Shown here: positions 1 through 8,340 of the stretch, piece by piece
Layout: every line of letters starts with the position of its first letter
Position numbering within the stretch: position 1 is the first letter of the stretch
Source of the DNA: Streptomyces sp. S.PB5
Lineage (GTDB): Bacteria > Actinomycetota > Actinomycetes > Streptomycetales > Streptomycetaceae
Reading direction: 5' to 3'
NCBI RefSeq assembly: GCF_030403745.1
Contig: NZ_JAQMWP010000002.1
Span: 558,001-622,000, forward strand
Length of the DNA stretch: 64,000 nucleotides
Position numbers and translations under genes: made by a program
The notes under the pieces: generated by a model
Database searches by the model: none
What the model was told of the DNA's origin: nothing
The model's input: only the letters and a program-made list of their open reading frames with translations

Positions 1-81
1 GGATCCGCGAGGAGGCCACCAGCGCCTCGGAGCGGACCGCACGCGAAAGGCGGTACGGCGGAGCTACCTGGCTCCGTCCGC

Positions 82-560
82 TCAGGAGGCCGAGTCCGGC
101 TCCAGGAGCGTGTGAATCCGCAGCCCGAGGTGCAGCACCAGCCGGTCACCGCCGTTGTCCAGATCGAGCCCGGTGACCTCCTGAACCTGCCGGAGGCGGT
201 AGTAGAGCGAGGTGCGGTGGATGCCCAGTGCCTCCGCGGTGCGGGGAATGGAGCCGGCGTTCTCCAGGAAGCACCGCAGCGTCTCCTCGAGCCGCTGGCC
301 CACGGGGCTGTCCAGCAGGGTGCGCACGGGCCTGGGCAGCAGCGATGCGTTGAGCGCCGCATCGGGAAGCCGCAGCAGTACGGCGAGTTCGCCCAGCGTC
401 TCGTATGTGACAGAGCGGGGCGCTCGGGCCGGCGGAGGACGGCTACCCGGCTGGAAGCAGGCCCGGATCGAGGCGGTCGGTGGTCTCGAAGGCAGAAGTC
501 CAGCGCCTGACGGGCGTGGTGGAGCAGTGGGGGTGTGCGCCGCGACTGCTGACCGACCGG
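82..560 (-). pseudogene. Remnant of a PucR/CdaR-type transcriptional regulator (C-terminal HTH)
   Basis: The last part (about 82 to 450) reads as the C-terminal helix-turn-helix of PucR/CdaR-type regulators: an ETLGELAVLL segment, then AEALGIHRTSLYYRL and a short hydrophobic tail ending at a TGA. Family-like text further upstream (LLHHARQALDFC, about 490-527) lies in another frame, and a TTDRLDPGLLP piece lies in a third. At least two frameshifts therefore separate the pieces, and the N-terminal sensory part is missing. It sits beside two other gene remnants. Sequencing error is possible, but decay fits the neighbourhood better. No function is expected. Confidence 0.6.
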
Positions 561-659
561 CTGGAGGAACAACGCGGCCGGGCAGAAAGGGATCTCTGCC
601 CGGCCGTCCAGCTCAACTGAAGGATCGGACGGCGTCAACGATGACGCGGGTCACCGCCT

Positions 660-1181
660 TCGCACGGCTCCATGGCCAACGCGCTGCCGCAGGCCATCGG
701 CGCACAGTTCCTCGACCGGTCCCGGCAGGTGGTGTCACTGTCGGGCGACGGTGGCTTCTCGATGCTGATGGGTGACTTCCTGACACTCGTCCATCACGGG
801 CTGCCGGTGAAGGTCGTCGTCTTCAACAACTCGTCGCTGGGCATGGTCGACCTGGAGATGATGGTCGACGGACTGCCGCCGCACGGCACCGACTACCCGC
901 ACTCCGACTTCGCCGCCATCGCCACCGCGGCCGGCGCACGCGGCATCCGCGTGGAGAAGCCGGCAGAGGTGCGCGAGGCGCTCCGCGCCGCCTTCGCCCA
1001 CGACGGACCCGCACTGGTGGACGTCGTCACCGACCCCAACGCCCTCGCGGTTCCCCCCAAGATCACCACCGAGCAGGTCACCGGCTTCGCACTGTCGGCG
1101 AGCCGCACCGTCCTCACGGGCGGCGTCGGCCGAATGATCGACCTGGCCCGGGCCAACCTGCGCAACATCCCGCGTCCTTGA
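660..1181 (+). pseudogene. C-terminal fragment of a PoxB-like pyruvate oxidase/dehydrogenase (ThDP enzyme)
   Basis: About 173 codons match the third (pyrophosphate-binding) domain of thiamine-diphosphate enzymes of the pyruvate:quinone oxidoreductase type, normally near 580 residues. Visible are the HGSMANALPQ entry, the ThDP/Mg motif GDGGFSML followed about 27 residues later by NNSSLGM, and a DVVTDPNAL strand near the end. An in-frame stop at 642-644 lies directly upstream and no N-terminal domains precede it, so the first 400 or so residues have been lost. The internal ATG at 672 is a Met of the domain, not a genuine start. The fragment is unlikely to be functional. Confidence 0.75.
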
Positions 1182-1342
1182 GGGCACGGCGGCCACCTGT
1201 CCCAGGCTGCCTGGGGCGCGCTCAGGCTACGACCAGGGCATCGACGGACCACCAACCCGCGCCCGCCGCCCATAGAGTTCAAACACACCGCCGGGAACCG
1301 GCTCGAAACGCACGTCAGGCCGTCCGCGAACTGCTTACGGAA

Positions 1343-1534
1343 CAGATACCCAGCTGGTATCTCGTCGCCACCGAGGACCGCAACATCCCGCCGGCCGCCG
1401 AGCGGTGGATGGCCAAGCGCGCCCGCGCTCATACCGTCACCGTGCGCGCACCCCATGCAGTGTCAGTGAGCGATCCCGGGCCCGTCACCGACCTGATCCT
1501 GCGCGCGGTTCGTTCCGTGCGCTCCGGACACTGA
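1343..1534 (+). pseudogene. C-terminal fragment of an alpha/beta-hydrolase
   Basis: The final ~64 codons of this frame resemble the end of alpha/beta-hydrolases. PSWYLVATEDRNIPP is the strand with the acid-loop region, followed by AERWMAKRA and the HAVSVSDP segment that would hold the catalytic His. The nucleophile elbow and core are absent upstream, where the frame is low-complexity and not protein-like. It is the third truncated gene in 1.5 kb. A short stand-alone protein is possible but unlikely. Confidence 0.55.
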
Positions 1535-1636
1535 CAGCCCCAGCCCCAGCCCCAGCTCCAGCCCGACGACGGACGGCCACGTGGTCCGGTCTTCCGGCCG
1601 CGCGGCGTCCCTCGTCCTCCCGATCGAAGAAGAGAC

Positions 1637-1680
1637 AGCAGAAAGAAGAGAAAGCAGAAAGAAGAGAAAGCAGAAAGAAG
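1637..1680 (+). repeat. 16-bp tandem purine repeat in a 5' leader
   Basis: The unit AGCAGAAAGAAGAGAA is present two full times (1637-1652, 1653-1668) plus 12 bases of a third copy. It ends four bases before the start codon at 1685, so the tract itself supplies the ribosome-binding region. A pure A/G tract of this length is unusual in this GC-rich genome, and copy-number change would alter leader length. Confidence 0.85.
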
Positions 1681-1684
1681 ACGC

Positions 1685-2647
1685 ATGCCCAAGCTCCTGT
1701 CGAAGACACACACCGGCCTCCTCGCCTCCGCCCTCGCAGCCGTCCTTGCCCTGACCCCGACCGCAGCGAACGCCGCCCCTGGAGCGGACGTGCGTTTCGT
1801 GGCCCACCTGGACATCGCAGCCGGACAGCGGCCCGAGAACATCACCCTGGAACCGGGCGGCAGCGCCGTCGTCACCTTCGCGTTCAGCCGCCAGATCGCC
1901 CGCATCAGCCCCACCGGCGAGGTGCGCATCCTCGCCACCCTGCCTCAGCCCCCGGCCGGCTCCACGACCCCCGTCCTTTCCTCCCCCTTCCTCGGCGGGA
2001 TCGTCCGCACCCATGACGAAACCCTGTACTTCCTCTACGCCACGGGAAGCAGCGATCTGACCGGCCTCTGGCGCCTGCGCCCGGGTGGCACCCCGCAGCG
2101 CATCGCCGCGCTCCCCGCCGACGGCCTGCCCAACGGCCTCGCCCTCGACCAGCACGGACACCAGCTGTACATCGCCGACTCGGTCCTCGGGACGGTCTGG
2201 CGCGTACCGGTCGGCGGAGGTACCCCGACCCGGTGGGCCGCCGCACCCGAACTGGCCGCCGACGGGTTCCTCGGCGCCAACGGCATCAAGATCCACCGCG
2301 GCGCGGTATGGGTGTCCAACCTCGACAAGGGGACCGTGCTCCGTATCCCGGTCACCCGACACGGCGACGCCGGGCCGGTCCAGACCCGCGCTTCCGGCCT
2401 GGTCGACATCGACGACTTCGCCTTCACCGGCCACGGCGACACGCTCCTGGCGGCAATCAACGCGGACAACGAAATCGCCTTGGTCAAGCCCGGCGGTCAG
2501 CACAAGGTCGTGCTCACCGGCGCCGACGGCCTGGAGAACCCGACCTCGCTCGCCGTACGCGGCACCACCGCCTACATCGCCAGCGGCGCCTACGTCACCG
2601 ACAACGACCCCAACCTTCTCGCCGCCCGCATCAACCCGGGCAGGTGA
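1685..2647 (+). CDS. Secreted SMP-30/NHL-like beta-propeller protein
   Basis: 320 residues. The N-terminus is a Sec signal peptide: basic start, hydrophobic stretch LLASALAAVLALT, cleavage near ANAAPGA. The mature part is made of repeating beta-propeller blades of the SMP-30/gluconolactonase and NHL class, for example DGLPNGLALD followed by LYIADS, and GANGIKIH followed by VWVSNLDKGTV. Family members include lactonases and strictosidine-synthase-like proteins, but many are uncharacterised, so no substrate is proposed. The ATG follows the purine repeat tract, and the gene lies 52 bp upstream of a MaoC-like gene on the same strand. A small hydrolase or binding protein outside the membrane is the best reading. 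Confidence 0.75.
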   Translation: MPKLLSKTHTGLLASALAAVLALTPTAANAAPGADVRFVAHLDIAAGQRPENITLEPGGSAVVTFAFSRQIARISPTGEVRILATLPQPPAGSTTPVLSSPFLGGIVRTHDETLYFLYATGSSDLTGLWRLRPGGTPQRIAALPADGLPNGLALDQHGHQLYIADSVLGTVWRVPVGGGTPTRWAAAPELAADGFLGANGIKIHRGAVWVSNLDKGTVLRIPVTRHGDAGPVQTRASGLVDIDDFAFTGHGDTLLAAINADNEIALVKPGGQHKVVLTGADGLENPTSLAVRGTTAYIASGAYVTDNDPNLLAARINPGR

Positions 2648-2699
2648 GTCGGCCCGAGTCGCCCGCCCGAGACCGCCGCCCTCACGAAAGGACATCTCC

Positions 2700-3206
2700 A
2701 TGACACAGCCCGCCACGGACCCGGCGCCCCTTGTACCGGACGAGTTCACACCCGAGAAATTCGAGGTCGTTCCGGCCCGGACCTTCGAGGATCTGCGCGT
2801 GGGCGAGGTCTTCCGGGCGCCCAGCCGCACCCTGACCGACGCACATGCCGCAGCCTTCCAGACGGTCTCCGCCGACAACCACCCGGTGCACTACGACGCC
2901 GAGTGGGCGCGCAGGCACGGCCATTCGGCACCGGTCGTCCACGGCCTGCAGGTCCTGGCCTTCACCGCCCCCGGAGCCACTCTGTTCCCGCACTTCATCG
3001 GTGAGGTGTTCATCAGCTTCCTCGAGCTGTCCTGCACCTTCCTTGCCGAAGTGCACTCCGGCGACACCCTGTATCCGGCACTCACCATCACCGAACTGCA
3101 ACCACAGGGCGACAACGGTGTCGTGGTGACGGCCGCGACCATCCACAACCAGCGCGGCGAGCTCGTGTTGTCGGGGCAGCACAAGTACCTGCTACGGCGC
3201 CAGTAA
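2700..3206 (+). CDS. MaoC-like hydratase/dehydratase domain protein
   Basis: 168 residues forming a single hot-dog domain of the MaoC/R-hydratase type. The typical entry motif FEDLRVGEVF leads into SRTLTDAHAAAFQ. The active-site region contains D-N-HPVHYD followed by APVVHGLQVL, matching the hydratase motif that carries the catalytic Asp and His. The start is chosen because ATG is preceded by GAAAGGACA at good spacing. The family acts on enoyl-CoA thioesters; the substrate here is unknown. It follows the propeller gene with a short gap and converges on the sulfur operon. Confidence 0.85.
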   Translation: MTQPATDPAPLVPDEFTPEKFEVVPARTFEDLRVGEVFRAPSRTLTDAHAAAFQTVSADNHPVHYDAEWARRHGHSAPVVHGLQVLAFTAPGATLFPHFIGEVFISFLELSCTFLAEVHSGDTLYPALTITELQPQGDNGVVVTAATIHNQRGELVLSGQHKYLLRRQ

Positions 3207-3235
3207 CCGTGCCGACTGGGCGACCAGCTCTGCCG

Positions 3236-3976
3236 TCAGGCACCCAACGCGGCCAGCACCGGCCGTCGTGCCGCCTCGTAACGCTCCACCAGCAGCCGGG
3301 CCACCTCCGGCGCCGCGCCCAGCACGTCCGCCAGCACGTCCGCCTCCGCCGCGCCCCGCGCGATCCGGTCCGGCAGAAATCCGGGCGCAAGGACATACGG
3401 CGCGACGGCCACCCGCTCGCAGCCCAGCGCCCTCAACTCCCGTACCGCGTCCTCGGTCCGAGGCAGTGCGGCGGAGGCGAACGCAGGTCGCACGGCGCAC
3501 CAACCGGTACGCCGCCACTCCCGCGCGATTTCTGCGATCACTGCGATCGCCTCCGGGTCGGTGGACCCCGCCGAGGCCAGCACGACCCCGGTCGAGGACT
3601 TGTCGGCGGGCGTCAACCCGGCCTCGTACAGCCGCCGTTCGAGCGCGGACAGCAGCAGCGGCGACGGGCCGAGCACCTCGGCCTGCCGGATGCGCAGCCG
3701 CTGCGGTGCGTCCCGCAGCACCGCCGGGATGTCCGCCTTCGCGTGGAACGCGCGGGTCAGGAGCAACGGCAGGGCCACGACATCCCGTACGCCCTCCGCC
3801 GCCAGCGACTCCAACACCCCCTGCACGGACGGGATGTTGAAGTCCAGGAAGCCCGTCTCCACCCGTACGTCCGGGCGCAGCGCACGCACCCGGCGGACGA
3901 GGGCGTGCACCGTCGCGGCGTGCCGCGGATCGCGGCTGCCGTGGGCGATGACGAGGAGAACCGGCTTCCTGTGCAC
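3236..3976 (-). CDS. Sirohydrochlorin chelatase (CbiX/SirB family)
   Basis: 246 residues with two CbiX domains. The first opens with LLVIAHGSRDPRH and contains HAKADIP, the conserved His-bearing motifs that bind metal. The second repeats the fold with poorer conservation, as in long actinobacterial forms. The enzyme inserts Fe (or Co) into sirohydrochlorin. Placement as the last gene of the sulfate-reduction operon supports siroheme production for the sulfite reductase at 10728-12425. The GTG start lies 5 bp after the permease stop. No cysG or cobA partner is seen in the window, so the precursor must come from elsewhere. Confidence 0.88.
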   Translation of the reverse strand: MHRKPVLLVIAHGSRDPRHAATVHALVRRVRALRPDVRVETGFLDFNIPSVQGVLESLAAEGVRDVVALPLLLTRAFHAKADIPAVLRDAPQRLRIRQAEVLGPSPLLLSALERRLYEAGLTPADKSSTGVVLASAGSTDPEAIAVIAEIAREWRRTGWCAVRPAFASAALPRTEDAVRELRALGCERVAVAPYVLAPGFLPDRIARGAAEADVLADVLGAAPEVARLLVERYEAARRPVLAALGA

Positions 3977-3981
3977 GGGAC

Positions 3982-4866
3982 TTACCCCTTCACCAGCAGA
4001 CCGCGGCTGCGCAGCACCCACCGCTCCAGCGGGCTGAAGATCAGCAGGTCGATCGCGATACCGACGAACAGGATGAGCAGGATCGCCAGGAACACCGTCG
4101 ACATGCTGCTGTTGGTGCGGCCCACCTCCAGGAGCTGGCCGAGGCCGACGCCCAGGTCGGGTGCGTGCGCGATGATCTCCGCGGCCATCAGCGAGCGCCA
4201 GGAGAACGCCCAGCCCTGCTTCAGACCCGCCACATAGCCGGGCAGCGCCGCCGGCATCACGATGTGCCGGATGCCCTGGAGGCCGGTGGCCCCCAGCGTG
4301 CGGCCCGCCCGCAGGAACAGTGGCGGCACCTGGTCGACGCCGGACACCAGCCCGTTGGCGATGGACGGCACCGCGCCGAGCAGGATCACCGCGTACATCA
4401 TCTCGGGCTCCAGGCCCAGCCAGATCACGGCGGCCGGCACCCACGCCACCGACGGCAGCGACTGCAGACCGGACAGGATCGGGCCGATCGCTGCCCGCAC
4501 GAACTTCACCCGCGCCACCACCAGACCGAGCGGGGTGCCGATGAGCAGGGCGAGCGCGAAGCCGAACAGGCCGCGCGAGACGCTCGTCCAGATGTACTCG
4601 AGCAGTGTGCCCTTCAGCCACGCGTCCTTGGCCTCGGCCCACACGTCCCCGGGGGACGGCAGCTTCGACGGGTCGTCGACGATGTTCAGGGTGATCAGGC
4701 CCTGCCAGATCACCACGACCAGGAGGATCGCGGTGATCGGCGGCAGGATCTTCTCCCGGAAGGTCTGCCGGAACGGCGGCCGGCCCGTGACCTGGGTGTC
4801 CAGTGCGTCGAGGCCCGCCTCTACGCTCCCGATGTCCTGGACCGGTGTCGTGTCAGTGCTGGCCAT
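3982..4866 (-). CDS. ssuC: ABC transporter permease, SsuC/TauC type (sulfonate uptake)
   Basis: 294 residues. After a hydrophilic N-terminus there is a first membrane helix (ITAILLVVVIWQGL), then five or so further helices typical of BPD_transp_1 permeases. The EAA loop is recognisable around GRTLGATGLQGIRHIVMPAA. The start ATG at 4866 overlaps the 3' end of the ATPase gene by 14 bp, indicating translational coupling. With the ATPase and lipoprotein it forms an aliphatic sulfonate/taurine-type importer. Sulfate ester or nitrate-type substrates cannot be excluded from sequence, but the cys context favours a sulfur source. Confidence 0.88.
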   Translation of the reverse strand: MASTDTTPVQDIGSVEAGLDALDTQVTGRPPFRQTFREKILPPITAILLVVVIWQGLITLNIVDDPSKLPSPGDVWAEAKDAWLKGTLLEYIWTSVSRGLFGFALALLIGTPLGLVVARVKFVRAAIGPILSGLQSLPSVAWVPAAVIWLGLEPEMMYAVILLGAVPSIANGLVSGVDQVPPLFLRAGRTLGATGLQGIRHIVMPAALPGYVAGLKQGWAFSWRSLMAAEIIAHAPDLGVGLGQLLEVGRTNSSMSTVFLAILLILFVGIAIDLLIFSPLERWVLRSRGLLVKG

Positions 4867-5641
4867 GTCGGCGGATCTCCCCCCGCAGTTCTTCGGTGAT
4901 CTCGATGGACAGTTCCGCCACCGGAGCGTCCTCGATGCGGCGCGGCTGCGGAATGCCGACCGTCCACTCACGGGCGATCCGGCCCGGCCGGGAGGACAGC
5001 AGGATGACGCGCTGGGCGAGGCGCACGGCCTCGCGCACGTTGTGCGTGACGAAGAGAACGGACAGGCCGGTCTCCTCCCAGATCCGCGTCAGCTCCTCGT
5101 GCAGCACATCGCGGGTGATGGCGTCGAGCGCCGCGAAGGGCTCGTCCATCAGCAGCAGCCTGCTCTCCTGGGCGAGCGCGCGGGCCAGCGCCACCCGCTG
5201 GCGCATACCGCCGGACAGCTCGTGCACCCGCTTGCCGTACGCACCCTTCAGGCGGACGAGTTCGAGCAGCGAGTCGGCCTTCTCGCGCCGCTCGTTCTTC
5301 GGAACCCCCCTGAGCTTCAGGGCGAGTTCGATGTTCTTGCCCGCGGTCAGCCACGGGAACAGGGCGTGCTCCTGGAACATCAGCGCCGGACGCCCGTCCG
5401 TCGTGATGGAGCCCGCGCTCGGCTCGTCCAGTCCGGCCACCAGGTTCAGCAGCGTGGACTTGCCGCAGCCCGAGGCCCCCAGGAGGGTGACGAACTCGCC
5501 GGGCGCGACATCGATGCTGATGTCGTCCAGCACGAGCTGCTGTCCGGCAGGGCCCGCGAACGACTTCGAGACATGCTCGATCCGGGCGGCGTACTCGGCC
5601 GACACGGTGTCGTCGGCGGCCTTGGCGAGGGTCGTGGCCAT
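4853..5641 (-). CDS. ssuB: ABC transporter ATP-binding protein, SsuB/TauB type
   Basis: 262 residues. It carries Walker A GASGCGKST, a Q-loop in MFQEHALFPW, signature LSGGMRQRVALARAL, Walker B LLLMDEP and H-loop VTHN. It energises uptake with the adjacent permease. I chose the ATG at 5641 because AGGAGG lies eight bases upstream; an in-frame ATG eight codons earlier lacks a comparable site. It lies 36 bp after the lipoprotein gene and overlaps the permease gene. Confidence 0.9.
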   Translation of the reverse strand: MATTLAKAADDTVSAEYAARIEHVSKSFAGPAGQQLVLDDISIDVAPGEFVTLLGASGCGKSTLLNLVAGLDEPSAGSITTDGRPALMFQEHALFPWLTAGKNIELALKLRGVPKNERREKADSLLELVRLKGAYGKRVHELSGGMRQRVALARALAQESRLLLMDEPFAALDAITRDVLHEELTRIWEETGLSVLFVTHNVREAVRLAQRVILLSSRPGRIAREWTVGIPQPRRIEDAPVAELSIEITEELRGEIRRHGQH

Positions 5642-5677
5642 GGTCGTCACCTCCTGGGAACTCATCGGTTCGGTCGG

Positions 5678-6781
5678 TCAGCTCGTGCCGAGACCGGCGG
5701 CGTCGACCGTGCTCTCGCCCGCGGCCTTGAGGATCTTGTTGAGGATCGTCAGGTCGTAGATGTCCTTCAGGTTCGGCTGCTCCAGCAGACCGGCCTTGAC
5801 CGCGTGCTGCGCCTCGGTGTCGAGGGTGGCGGCCAGCGGGTCATCGGTGAACTGGATCGACTTCCACGCCGGGTCCAGCACCTCGGCCGGCAGTGCCTTG
5901 CCGGAGTCGGTCTCCAGCTGGGCGTTGGCCGCGGCCTTCGCCGCGTCCGGGTTGGCGTTGATCCACTTGTTCGCCTCGACCGAGGCCTTCAGCACCGCCT
6001 CGACGGCCTTCGGGTGCTCCTTGAGGAACTCCTGCCGCACGATGATGTTCGTGATCACGAACTTCTCGTCGGGCCACAGGGTCTTCTCGTCCAGCAGCAC
6101 CTTCGCACCCTCGGCGACCAGCTTCGACGCGGTCGGCTCCGGCACCCAGGCGCCGTCGATGGAGCCGGACTTGTAGGCGTCCGGGACGACCGAGTTCTCG
6201 GTGCGGATCACCGAGACATCGCCCTTGCCGCTCTCCGCGTCGACCTTCCAGCCCTGCTCGGCGATCCAGTTGAGCAGCGCCACGTCCTGCGTGTTGCCCA
6301 GCTGCGGGGTGGCGATCTTCTTGCCCTTGACGTCCTTCAGGGACTTGATCTTGTCCGGGTTCACCACGAGCTTCACGCCGCCGGACGCCGAACCGCCGAT
6401 GATCTTCAGGTTCTTGCCGGCGGACTTGGTGTAGCCGTTGATCGCGGGGGAGGGACCGATCCAGCCGATGTCGATGGAACCGGCGTTCAGCGCCTCGATC
6501 TCGGAGGGCCCGGCATTGAAGATCGAGTACTGCGCCTTGGTGGCGCCGAGCTCCTTCTGGAAGTAGCCCTTGTTCACACCGACCAGCGCGGTGCCGTGCG
6601 TCAGGTTCCCGAAGTAACCGATCTTGACGGAGTCCAGCCCATCGATCTTCTCGGCCCCGGCGGCGACCTTGGCGGTGTCGTCGTCCTTGGCCTCGGAGCC
6701 GTAGCCGCAGGCGGCCAGGGTGAGAAGGGGAAGCGCGGCTATGACCGCGAAGGTGCGGCGGAAGGCGTGTGCTGCAGGCAC
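5678..6781 (-). CDS. ssuA: Sulfonate-type ABC transporter substrate-binding lipoprotein
   Basis: 367 residues from a GTG start that is preceded by GAGAGG; an upstream start at 6814 is possible. A lipoprotein signal with lipobox LAAC places Cys near residue 25, so the protein is anchored outside the membrane. The mature part is an NMT1/SsuA-like type II binding fold: KIGYFGNLTHG at the first strand, AGSIDIGWIGPSPAINGY, and GAWVPEPTASKL near the hinge. It delivers a sulfur-containing ligand, probably an alkanesulfonate or taurine, to the permease. No FMN-dependent sulfonate monooxygenase (SsuD) is encoded next to it, so the ligand could also be a sulfate-like anion. Confidence 0.85.
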   Translation of the reverse strand: MPAAHAFRRTFAVIAALPLLTLAACGYGSEAKDDDTAKVAAGAEKIDGLDSVKIGYFGNLTHGTALVGVNKGYFQKELGATKAQYSIFNAGPSEIEALNAGSIDIGWIGPSPAINGYTKSAGKNLKIIGGSASGGVKLVVNPDKIKSLKDVKGKKIATPQLGNTQDVALLNWIAEQGWKVDAESGKGDVSVIRTENSVVPDAYKSGSIDGAWVPEPTASKLVAEGAKVLLDEKTLWPDEKFVITNIIVRQEFLKEHPKAVEAVLKASVEANKWINANPDAAKAAANAQLETDSGKALPAEVLDPAWKSIQFTDDPLAATLDTEAQHAVKAGLLEQPNLKDIYDLTILNKILKAAGESTVDAAGLGTS

Positions 6782-6897
6782 GGGAGGTGTTCCTCTCGGA
6801 GGCCCGGCGGTCACGGTCTCTCAGGTCGTGGCCGGGAGGTCGGCAGGTCTGCGTCTACGGCGGTGGGGGGTGAGGGCGCGCATGCGGTGCGCGTACG

Positions 6898-7002
6898 TCA
6901 AAGCGCACATCGCGCCACTCCGCCCTGCCCGCTGCCGAGCGCGCCGCTGCCGACGCGGCCGCCCTCCTTCGCGAACGTGGAGAAGTAGTCGGTGGAGTTC
7001 AT
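6898..7002 (-). CDS. Possible 34-codon ORF after cysN
   Basis: An ATG lies one base after the cysN stop and opens 34 codons beginning MNSTDYFSTFAKEGG and ending at TGA. The spacing suits an operon, but the ribosome-binding site is weak and the second half is Gly/Ala-rich low-complexity text. I do not recognise it. It could equally be untranslated leader between cysN and the lipoprotein gene. Confidence 0.25.
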   Translation of the reverse strand: MNSTDYFSTFAKEGGRVGSGALGSGQGGVARCAL

Positions 7003-7003
7003 G

Positions 7004-8338
7004 TCAGAAGTCCCACCCGTCGTCCTCGGCCTCGTCCCTGACCGGCTCCGGGGACGCGAACGACTCGCCGACCATGCCCGCGGTGAGCGTGGTGCCGTCG
7101 TTCGGGTCGATCAGGATGAAGGAGCCGGTGCGCCGGGAGTCGGCGTAGGAGTCCACCGGCAGCGGTTCCGCGGTGCGGATCTTCACGCGGCCGATGTCGT
7201 TGGCGACGAGCTGTCCCGGGTGCGGGTGCAGGGACAGGTCGTCGAGCGTGAGACGGGACGGGATGTCCTTGACGATTGCCTTCACCGTGCGGGTGCCGTG
7301 CTTGAGCAGTACCCGATGGCCGACGGTCAGCGGCGCGTCGGCCACATGGCAGACGGTCGCCTCGATGTCCTGGGTGGTCGGCGGGGCGTCCTTGCTGGGC
7401 ACGATGAGGTCGCCGCGCGAGATGTCGATGTCGTCCTCCAGGAGGACGGTCACCGACTGGGTGGTCCAGGCGACGTCGACGGACTGGCCGAGCAGGTCGA
7501 TGCCGGCGATCTTCGAGGCGTGCCCCGAGGGCAGCACGGTGACCGCCTCGCCGACGCGGAAGGAACCGGCGGCGATCTGACCGGCGTACCCCCGGTAGTC
7601 GGGGTGCTCGGCGGTCTGCGGGCGGATCACGTACTGCACGGGAAGGCGGGCGTGGCAGTGGCTCAGGTCGTGGGTGACCGGGACCGTCTCCAGGTGCTCC
7701 AGGACGGTCGGGCCGCCGTACCAGTCCATGTTGGCGGACGGCTCCACCACGTTGTCACCGGCGAGCGCCGAGATCGGGATCGCGGTGACCTCGGGGACGC
7801 CCAGCTCGGTCGCGTACGCCGTGAACTCCTCGGCGATCGCGGCGAAGACGGACTCCTGGTAGTCGACGAGGTCCATCTTGTTGACCGCGAGCACCACGTG
7901 CGGCACCCGCAGCAGCGCCGCGAGGGCGGCGTGCCGGCGGGTCTGCTCGACGACGCCGTTGCGGGCGTCGATGAGGATCACCGTCAGCTCGGCCGTGGAG
8001 GCACCCGTCACCATGTTGCGGGTGTACTGCACATGCCCCGGGGTGTCCGCGAGGATGAACCGCCGCTTGGCGGTGGCGAAGTAGCGGTACGCCACGTCGA
8101 TCGTGATGCCCTGCTCCCGCTCGGCCCGCAGACCGTCGGTGAGCAGCGCGAGATCGGGACCTTCCTGGCCGCGCGCGGTCGAGGCGCGCTCCACGGCCTC
8201 CAGCTGGTCGGTGAGGACCGACTTGGAGTCGTGCAGCAGCCGACCCACCAGCGTGGACTTGCCGTCGTCGACGGAGCCCGCGGTGGCGAACCGCAGCAGG
8301 GTCGTGGCCGAGAGCGCCTCGGAAGTCGTCGTGCTCAT
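7004..8338 (-). CDS. cysN: Sulfate adenylyltransferase subunit 1 (GTPase)
   Basis: 444 residues of the EF-Tu-like translation-factor GTPase family. G1 is GSVDDGKSTLVGRLL, the G2/G3 region includes DTPGHVQYTRN, and G4 is NKMD, followed by beta-barrel domains II and III. CysN couples GTP hydrolysis to adenylylation of sulfate by CysD, giving adenosine 5'-phosphosulfate in the cytoplasm. The length is that of a CysN without a fused CysC kinase domain, consistent with a separate cysC here. The gene starts 2 bp after the cysD stop. Confidence 0.95.
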   Translation of the reverse strand: MSTTTSEALSATTLLRFATAGSVDDGKSTLVGRLLHDSKSVLTDQLEAVERASTARGQEGPDLALLTDGLRAEREQGITIDVAYRYFATAKRRFILADTPGHVQYTRNMVTGASTAELTVILIDARNGVVEQTRRHAALAALLRVPHVVLAVNKMDLVDYQESVFAAIAEEFTAYATELGVPEVTAIPISALAGDNVVEPSANMDWYGGPTVLEHLETVPVTHDLSHCHARLPVQYVIRPQTAEHPDYRGYAGQIAAGSFRVGEAVTVLPSGHASKIAGIDLLGQSVDVAWTTQSVTVLLEDDIDISRGDLIVPSKDAPPTTQDIEATVCHVADAPLTVGHRVLLKHGTRTVKAIVKDIPSRLTLDDLSLHPHPGQLVANDIGRVKIRTAEPLPVDSYADSRRTGSFILIDPNDGTTLTAGMVGESFASPEPVRDEAEDDGWDF

Positions 8339-8340
8339 GC

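Noticed and set aside
1536..1566. CCCAGC hexamer run after the hydrolase remnant as a CRISPR-like or regulatory repeat
   Set aside because: It is simple low-complexity sequence without spacers or symmetry.
1463..2878. Long open frames antisense to the propeller gene and similar long frames elsewhere
   Set aside because: In very GC-rich DNA, shadow frames stay open; their translations are Arg/Gly/Ala-rich and match no family.
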